From contig AJFK01000385.1 of NCBI GenBank assembly GCA_000467715.1, forward strand, positions 62,001 through 126,000: DNA of 64,000 nt. Reading direction: 5' to 3'. This document shows, one piece after another, positions 57,567-64,000 of this stretch. Every line of letters begins with the position of its first letter. The first letter of the stretch is position 1. The notes under the pieces are model-generated. The model did no database searches, was not told where the DNA came from, and worked only from the letters and a program-made list of their open reading frames with translations. Origin of the DNA: Hysterium pulicare CBS 123377 (Eukaryota; Ascomycota; Dothideomycetes; Hysteriales; Hysteriaceae). A program made the position numbers and the translations under genes.

Positions 57567-59510
57567 CCTTCCCTCTCCCTCCTAAATCAGCTCCTCGCTC
57601 ACAACCGCTTGATCCTGCTCATCAATGAAGTAAAGGAACTCGCGATGGACCAGAAGCTCTCTGGTGTGGGGCGTCTAAACCTGTTAGTATAATGCCACCG
57701 ATGGGTCTTGGAGTGGATCTTCCAATACACACTGGGAGAATGTGAAGATGGATTGGGGTTCGGGAATGTGTGGCAGTGTATGTGCGGTGTTTGGGGGTTT
57801 GAGAGGGGATGGAGTGTTGGAAGTGATGGGAATGGGTATTGCGAAGGGGTGATGATACTCGTTAAGAGGGAAACTTGAATTACAGGAAGTAAGTGAGTAA
57901 GGGGGTGAAAAGCAAGCATTCGTGGCCATATCGACAGAGTACTCGATATCCCAAATCCCGCACAAAGAGACATGTTCCAGGCTGTGATGGCATTATGGTC
58001 CATCAGGCTGTCGTCCACTAGGAGTTGAAGCTCTGGAGTTCTTCCTCCGTTGGTGGTCCATCCCTTCGTGGTACTTCTTTAGTCTCTTAAGTATACACTA
58101 GGTGGGTTGTTGATGAAGCAGCACACATAATGCCTTACTCATCTTCTCTTCAATGTCTCCGTCCCACCATATATAGTGCCCATCTCTTCGCTACCACTTC
58201 CCTCCTCACGCTCAATTCATCTTCAACTCTACTTACAACTAGACGAAGATAGAACCAATGGCCCAGAAGCTGCGAATCGGACCAGCAATGTGTGGGACCA
58301 AACACCGCGAAAGAACAACTATATGGTGTCTGGTTTGCGCCTCTGGAGCTTGGTGCTTGTCCAAGAAGTGCTCAATAAAGACTATATGGTGGAGGGTGGA
58401 TTGGGAAGTTACGAAAGAAGACTCAGCGAGGGAGTGAGGGGAAGACGGCGGTGATGGAGATCGGTGTTAGGGTTCGATGATATTCGCGAGGATCATCCTA
58501 TGGAACGTTTAGCCACACATCGTTTACCAGCTCCACCGAATCGGCTTTTTTCCTTTTGACAAAACTCAATCGTTGATGGCGCGATATATGTGATCCTTCG
58601 CACGTGCTTCTTTACTTATCCGCTTCTTCAAAGTCGTCCTTCAACACCTACATGACCACCTTCCTGTCGTCTTACTCCTTCACCAGCAGATCAGGTTTCT
58701 GACTATCGCTTCCAGCTCCTTCGCCGTGCCGCCGGCAAAGACCTAGCCTCGGGTTACCAAACCCCATGCTCGCTCCCTGGCGCGGTCGGGGATTTCCTAC
58801 AACCCATTTTCAGCTTCAAATCGATCCATACGGATCCCAGCAACATAATGGACTTCGGGATCGGAATGAGTTTGTAAAGCTGAAGAGGTATCGCGAAATG
58901 CTGGATGTGGCCGAAATGATGACGAAGTTCGCCATCACTATTCGATACTACTCATCAGCCTTGCATCACAAAGGGTGTCATGATTGGCCTACCACCTTCT
59001 TTACCACTGGCGTACAAAGCCAAGCTCGACTTTGGGAAGAGCATAAAAGCAATTTGCCATCCATAAGAAAAGTCGGAATCAGTATATGGAATGGGATCTT
59101 CCAATCTTGTTCCGGCAAAAGAGTTCATAGTATCGACGAATGAGGGCACCCATTGTGCATATAATTATCATCAACCACCGCCATTGACGTTCAGTGTATC
59201 CACCATCTTCCCTTCCTCTTTCTCTCGTCTCACCAACCCAACCCATGCATTGGCTCGATTTCTGCTTGTTGGTTCCAAGACTCCCAGACCAGACCTGTGT
59301 ACCTCCTGTATTTCCTAGATGATCCCATTTCATGATCGCCAGTTCCTGAATTGGATGGACCACATCGAAACGGCGAGTCTCGACCTTTGGACTTTGAGCA
59401 AGTCCAACTCCAAGGAAGAGGAGCATTCATCTCTTGCCATCTCCATTTTGGATTCATAGAGAGGAAATGTTGCAATTTGGAAACGGAAAAGGGAGAGAGG
59501 AGCGCGGCCT

Positions 59511-59603
59511 TTTATATGCATAAACGTCATGCCAGAGTCGTCGGATCGCATGTGAAGAGCTTACCAATCTTCTCACTAGCGTTTTGCTCGGCACATACAT
59601 AAA
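59511..59603. promoter_or_regulatory. Degenerate bidirectional promoter, array
   Basis: CATGTGA (59549-59555) stands in for CACGTGA. A reverse TATA-like TTTATATG lies at 59511-59518 and a forward TACATAAA near 59597. Confidence 0.4.
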
Positions 59604-60259
59604 CTCCATTCACTTCCGTCAACCTCTCCACAAACTCCAGCTTGCCCATCGAATGCGGAAAAAGTCCATCCAACTGGTTGTTCTTCTGACTTTGCTCCAG
59701 AATGCTTCAAGCTTTGACCGCAATGTGTGCTGGATTCACCACGCGGACACAACCATCGAGAGGTTCTGTCTTTGCTCTGCCCTTTGGACTGGACGTCTTA
59801 TGCGGAGGTCCAAAATGTGGAAATGACGAGCTTAATAAGCATTGTGAATTTGGAAGGTTGGATACGATGCTGCGGTCGGAGAACGGAAATATTTCGTTGG
59901 TGATGGATGGATTTATTGTTTGCTGATTTTAAAGATCATCGATAAGCTGACGCAGTGGTCGAAACACTTTTTCTAATCGCGATGTAGAGCCCCAGAGCCA
60001 TTGCACATATTGTTTAATACGTATGATGGCGCTTCCGAACCTCTCATTTTTGTAATCTTCCCATGGTTATAGACTTCTAGTTCCCATTCGTGGAGAAGAT
60101 GCCGAAACTTTAGTATTCCCACAGTCCCACGAGAGGACCATTCAACGCGGGATACTCTATAAACTAGAGCCATGTTCAGATACGATTCCCATCATGTTAT
60201 GGTTACAAATTGGTTTGCGGAAGTGGCGGAGGTAGAGTGGAGGACGTAGGCGGAGCGTC

Positions 60260-60359
60260 TTTATACTCCTTCAAATCCTTGCGGAGGAAGGAGAGGGTGA
60301 TGAACAGCACGTGATTGCTAATCACTTTCCAACACTTCCTCTCGCAACCCCATATAAAA
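60260..60359. promoter_or_regulatory. Bidirectional promoter, array
   Basis: CACGTGA at 60308-60314, forward TATAAAA at 60353-60359, reverse TATAAA read from 60260-60265. Both sides continue into C/T-rich leaders on their own strand. Confidence 0.6.
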
Positions 60360-61020
60360 CCCCGTCTTCCCCTTCAAGCTCTTCACAACCCGCAACCTCT
60401 TTGCTAAGCGGCGACCCAGAAACACAATTTGCATCGACTAGTATGGTTCTTGTTCTTCCCTGCAGTTTGGGATTCGAGAACCCTCAGAGCGTGGGCGTGA
60501 CGGAAGTGTTGCGTTCCTCTGTTGAGAATGAAGAGCGCGATAGGATCAAGATGCCGCCTCTTCGACAGCCGATGGCGTTTAGTCAAAATCGTGCTACAAA
60601 TGCGGTTGATCAAAGTTCGAAAGATTGGGAGACTGCTTAGTGGATGGAGATCTTACGGGGGAGAGAAGGGTAGCTAGATGTGGCGATGATAGAAGGCTTT
60701 GTCGTTTGTTGCCTTTGAAGGTCATCATTACTTGCAGGATTGTAAGACGGCTTTGGGAATCAAAGTATACCCACTGAACCTCTTATGACCGGATGCCGTT
60801 GGAAGTGGAAAGCTCTCTGCCATGTTGTTCAATCGTTGTACGATTCCGATTTCGAGTTCCCCATGCTGGTGGAATAGGCAAAGTGTTGATCTTCCCACAG
60901 GAGCACATTTACCATTGGCTACTCAAAAATCTAGAGCCATATCATCAAGTTTCATCCTCATATGGTTGTGTATTGAATTGCGAAAGTGGTGGAGGTTGAA
61001 TGACGTGGTAGAGTGAGGCA

Positions 61021-61117
61021 TTTATATAGGTTGGAAGTAGAGCGGAGGAAGGTTTAGATAGCACGTGAAGCGCTTACCAACTCCTTCCCAAATTCCCCTT
61101 TCACAAACTTATATAAA
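61021..61117. promoter_or_regulatory. Bidirectional promoter, array (clearest)
   Basis: CACGTGA at 61062-61068, forward TATATAAA at 61110-61117 followed by TCCCTCACTC, and reverse TATATAAA (61021-61028) followed on the minus strand by TGCCTCACTC. The two arms are near mirror images. Confidence 0.7.
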
Positions 61118-61760
61118 TCCCTCACTCGCCACCTTCAGCGTTTTCATAAGGTTACAAACTCCGCCCTGCTCCAGGAGCGCAGTGGAAGGCTATCCAAAAC
61201 CTCAGATCCACTTCGCATAATGGCTCAGTCCTTCTCTCACCTTCCCAAAAATTTCCCGAAGGAGCACTTCTCATGGGGAGTGGTTGGTTCATCACCACAG
61301 TTCGAAGAACGCGATGGGACCAATGGCGATGACTGTGGCCCAACACGCTCAAACAGATGTCTTATGCGGAGGTCCAAAAGAGGAAAGCGGCGGTCCAAAT
61401 GGTTGTTGGGAGTCCAGACAGGTTTTGAGGTCGAAGATCTTGGTAGCTGGATGCGGTGGTGATGGACGCCTTCGTCGTTTGCTGGTTTCAAGGATCTTCA
61501 TCAATGTTGTATATGCAGCGACTAAGGAATCTTACTATGCATAAGGTCTACTCTACATTAAGTCACCCATGGTGCTGGATTTTGGGAACTTCCGAATCTG
61601 TATTCCCCATTCATCTCAAGGGCGGAAGGTTTTGGTCCTTTCCAGCAGGAGAACACGGCTCGCCTTTCCATCTATTCTGCACCCATGAGGCCGTGGACGT
61701 CCGCCTGGTGATTGTGGGTTGAATTGCGGAAGTGGTGGAGGTCGGAATACGTGGTAGTTG

Positions 61761-61870
61761 TTTATATACCCATGGGCTCCGCTGGGGAAAAGCCTTTTAA
61801 ACAGCACGTGAGGCTTGGAAATGAACGGATTAGTAATCCTACGAAAGATTGCTGAGGGACTGTATATAAA
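61761..61870. promoter_or_regulatory. Bidirectional promoter, array
   Basis: CACGTGA at 61805-61811, forward TATATAAA at 61863-61870, reverse TATATAAA at 61761-61768. Confidence 0.65.
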
Positions 61871-62910
61871 TCTTCCTTTTCTCTTTTCTTGATCTCCTCA
61901 CCAAGCCTAGCTTGTTCATAGGGCGCAGCGGGGCTGCGGGATTCCAAAAGTGTGTGTGAATGCTGAAGATGTTCTTCCTCGTTGTGAGGGATACGGCGTA
62001 GAAGGAGGGGAGTGAGGAAGGATTGGGCGGTGGGAGCGGTGATATATCAATTTTCAAGTCTCGCGAGAATGATGGAGCTTCTGTATTCGCTGGGTGTAGG
62101 TGAGTCGTTCTGGGAAGCGGGTTCGGCCGAAATCGATGCTGGGGGTGCTCTGTGGCAAGGAACCGTAATAATGCATGGTGATGAACATGGTGATCGTTTC
62201 TTCGGCGATCCAAGGCTCGGGCAATTTTTTCCCTTCGGTTTTTGGTCCTCTGGCATGGGCTCATTCTTCGCACTCACATGCATGTATGACGAGAACCGTT
62301 CGAACATTGACCCTAGCAAATTGCTTAGCCATTCTGAAATTTCGCCGGTACATAAAACCATCCTTTCTCTCTTCATCCTCTTCACAAACTCCAGCTCGCT
62401 CATTGAGAATGAGCGTAGTGGAGCTCAATTCAGAACAGCCTGCTCCCTCTTACCAATGGGTTTCTCCGCTGTTTCAGAACCAGAACTGTTCTCCCTGAGA
62501 GTTTCATGCTCCGCAGTACTCAGATTGAACGCAAAACCATGGGTTTCTGTGAGTGTGGTGGGTTCAGCACTGGGTATATATATTCGTTATGACACCAAAA
62601 ACAGCCTCGAGTGCAGTTGATGGATTTGGTGTGGAGCCGTAGGAGTTGGAATTGCAGAACTTAAGCTCGTGATGATATTCGACTCGTGGAGATCATCGTC
62701 AACGGTATAAGATTATGCTGTCGTCGGCTCAGCGAGTTTCGCGGTTTGCGGGAAGCCCAGAAAGACCCCGTTCTGTCCGAGTTCATATATTTTTGGTAGG
62801 TTCAGTTAACGAGCAGCGGCTCTTTAGCCATCGCGTCCTTCCCTATCATAACATGATTGAGGATCAGATTGCGAAAATGATGGAGGTCGAAAAGTTTCGG
62901 GGGGAGGTGT

Positions 62911-63028
62911 TAATATATTCGTGGACTCCGCCGCGGTGACGAAGAGAGAGGAGAGTTCTTGACACGTGAAATCTGGGAATTGAAATTAGTAAGCCTTTCA
63001 AGATCTCTTTGGGGAAACGAATATAGAA
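62911..63028. promoter_or_regulatory. Bidirectional promoter, array (weaker TATA boxes)
   Basis: CACGTGA at 62963-62969, reverse AATATATTA-type box at about 62911-62919, forward TATAGAA near 63022. The leader then has CCCTCACAAACTCCAGCTCG. Confidence 0.5.
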
Positions 63029-63633
63029 CCCCTCCGTCTTCTCATTTCGAATCCCTCACAAACTCCAGCTCGCTACTGAGGGCAGCGGAAGTCCATCCAA
63101 ACCAAGCAGCTTGAACTCCTATGGTTGTGGTTCCTTTCCGCTGTCTGAGCCAAACCATTTCTCCCTCCGAGCGAGATGCTCCGTCAACCGTGTAACCAGC
63201 CCAAACCAATGCGTTTCCTCGCTCCGGTCGCCTCAACACTGTCCGGGAAACAAGCAGGTGGAGCCAGAATCCAACAACGGCTCAAAGTATGTCTGGGTGC
63301 GGAGTGACTTGAGTTTCGAAGGATTCTGATTGTCGAAAGTGCCGTATGGATGATGACTTTCATCATCAAGTTCAACTGCAAAACAATGTTAGTAGAGTAG
63401 TTTCCATTCAAGCCCACACCGCATACGCCGCCATCCAATGCATTTTTGGCAGAGATGCGAAAATTTCTGGGCATGATAGATGCTGCGAGCGATGATCTAA
63501 AAGCTCACCTACAGAGTGTTCGACACCGATTCCGCTTATTCAGTGGTGTACTAAAAGTGGAAAAGCGTACTAGGGAAGGGGGAGAGGTTGCGGGAGTGGG
63601 AGTGGGAGAAGTTCGGGGAGTGGATTCAGGGGA

Positions 63634-63713
63634 TCACGTGACTATGCCAAGCCATGTCATTCCAAGGTTTTCGCTATCAGAAAAGGGGTACAAAAACGAG
63701 CGCTCTTATAAAA
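63634..63713 (+). promoter_or_regulatory. TCACGTGA palindrome plus TATA, array promoter
   Basis: TCACGTGA at 63634-63641 and TATAAAA at 63707-63713. A further CACGTGA stands at 63782-63788 close to the window end. Confidence 0.5.
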
Positions 63714-64000
63714 TTGAGCAGACATTTTTAAATTTCTGGTATCTTTGAGATTGAGAAGTTAATGGAATCGACAGAACTCAGCACGTGAGATTTGGAATGG
63801 TCCACCAAAAGCGGACTATAGCTAAATTCATAGATAAATTCCACGGGGCTTGGTACACTTTTGTTCGTCCCGCGGTGGACGGTCCCAGCTGTCTGCGGAG
63901 ATCGTTTGAGTGACGGAGGAGTTTAGAGGCGTAGACAACTGAAATCCAGGATGCCTCATGGCGGGAGCAGACCTGATGTCGGAAGGGTGGAAGCAAGTTC

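Larger units (their letters stand above)
56470..63960. repeat. Array of diverged promoter-bearing units, spacing about 750 bp where best aligned
   Basis: Units are marked by CACGTG(A) near 57082, 57522, 58601, 59549 (degenerate, CATGTGA), 60308, 61062, 61805, 62963, 63635 and 63782. From 59549 to 61805 the spacing is 743-759 bp; elsewhere it is about 150 to 1160 bp, from indels or partial units. Shared blocks inside units include TTGCGGAAGTGGTGGAGGT (60208, 60972, 61722, 62860), a GTCGTTTGCTG...GATC-TCATC block (59900, 60690, 61468), CTTATGCGGAGGTCCAAAA (59796, 61361) and CACAAACTCCAGCTCGC (62385, 63057). No frame is conserved between units, so no protein gene is called. Confidence 0.75.

Noticed and set aside
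1-64000. tRNA, 5S rRNA, CRISPR and telomeric repeats
   Set aside because: Looked for T-loop-like GTTCGAA words in context, regularly spaced short repeats and TTAGGG runs on both strands; none held up.

Overview
The window looks like nuclear DNA of a filamentous ascomycete (Pezizomycotina). Genes carry one to three short introns of about 48-65 nt with GTAAGT/GTATGT-type donors, CTRAC-like branch sites and CAG/TAG acceptors. The recognisable core genes (the SH3 protein BBC1/MTI1, the RNA polymerase II CTD phosphatase RTR1/RPAP2, the mitoribosomal protein MRP51) are fungal. MYND-finger families and an ascomycete class II peroxidase fit Leotiomycetes (Helotiales-like), but that placement is inference. 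No rRNA, tRNA, CRISPR array or recognisable viral or LTR element was found.

Region 1 (1-39 kb) is accessory, gene-poor and decayed. It holds five clear copies, plus one doubtful remnant, of one protein family: copies 1-3 on the plus strand at 1-4.4 kb, copies 4-5 on the minus strand at 17.6-18.7 and 23.6-24.8 kb. Copies 4 and 5 begin with a MYND zinc finger, copy 1 has a decayed one, and copies 2 and 3 have a tiny unrelated first exon instead. All five share a core with an invariant Cys, then His, then Asp, in an order resembling transglutaminase/papain-like enzymes, and a phase-1 intron at the same place. Between them lie a block of diverged minisatellites (6.5-10.5 kb), a ruined sugar transporter, a phosphoesterase fragment, a class II peroxidase with an in-frame stop, a candidate spliced gene at 21.75-22.29 kb, a BTB-like protein, and a large mucin-like protein with two chitin-binding (CBM18) modules. 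From 28.9 to 39 kb there is little coding DNA; the best feature is a promoter plus a clean intron at 33.2 kb with no long ORF.

Region 2 (39-56 kb) is a conserved core: an RGG-rich coiled-coil protein, BBC1 (three exons), divergent RTR1, then MRP51, and a large basic coiled-coil protein of unknown role.

Region 3 (56.5-64 kb) has no convincing protein gene. It is an array of diverged units, best aligned at a spacing of about 750 bp between 59.5 and 61.9 kb. Each boundary carries a CACGTG(A) box, in several cases flanked by TATA boxes pointing both ways, so it reads as a tandem series of bidirectional promoters.

The points most worth following up are the MYND / Cys-His-Asp family, its in-frame TGA codons, and the promoter array.
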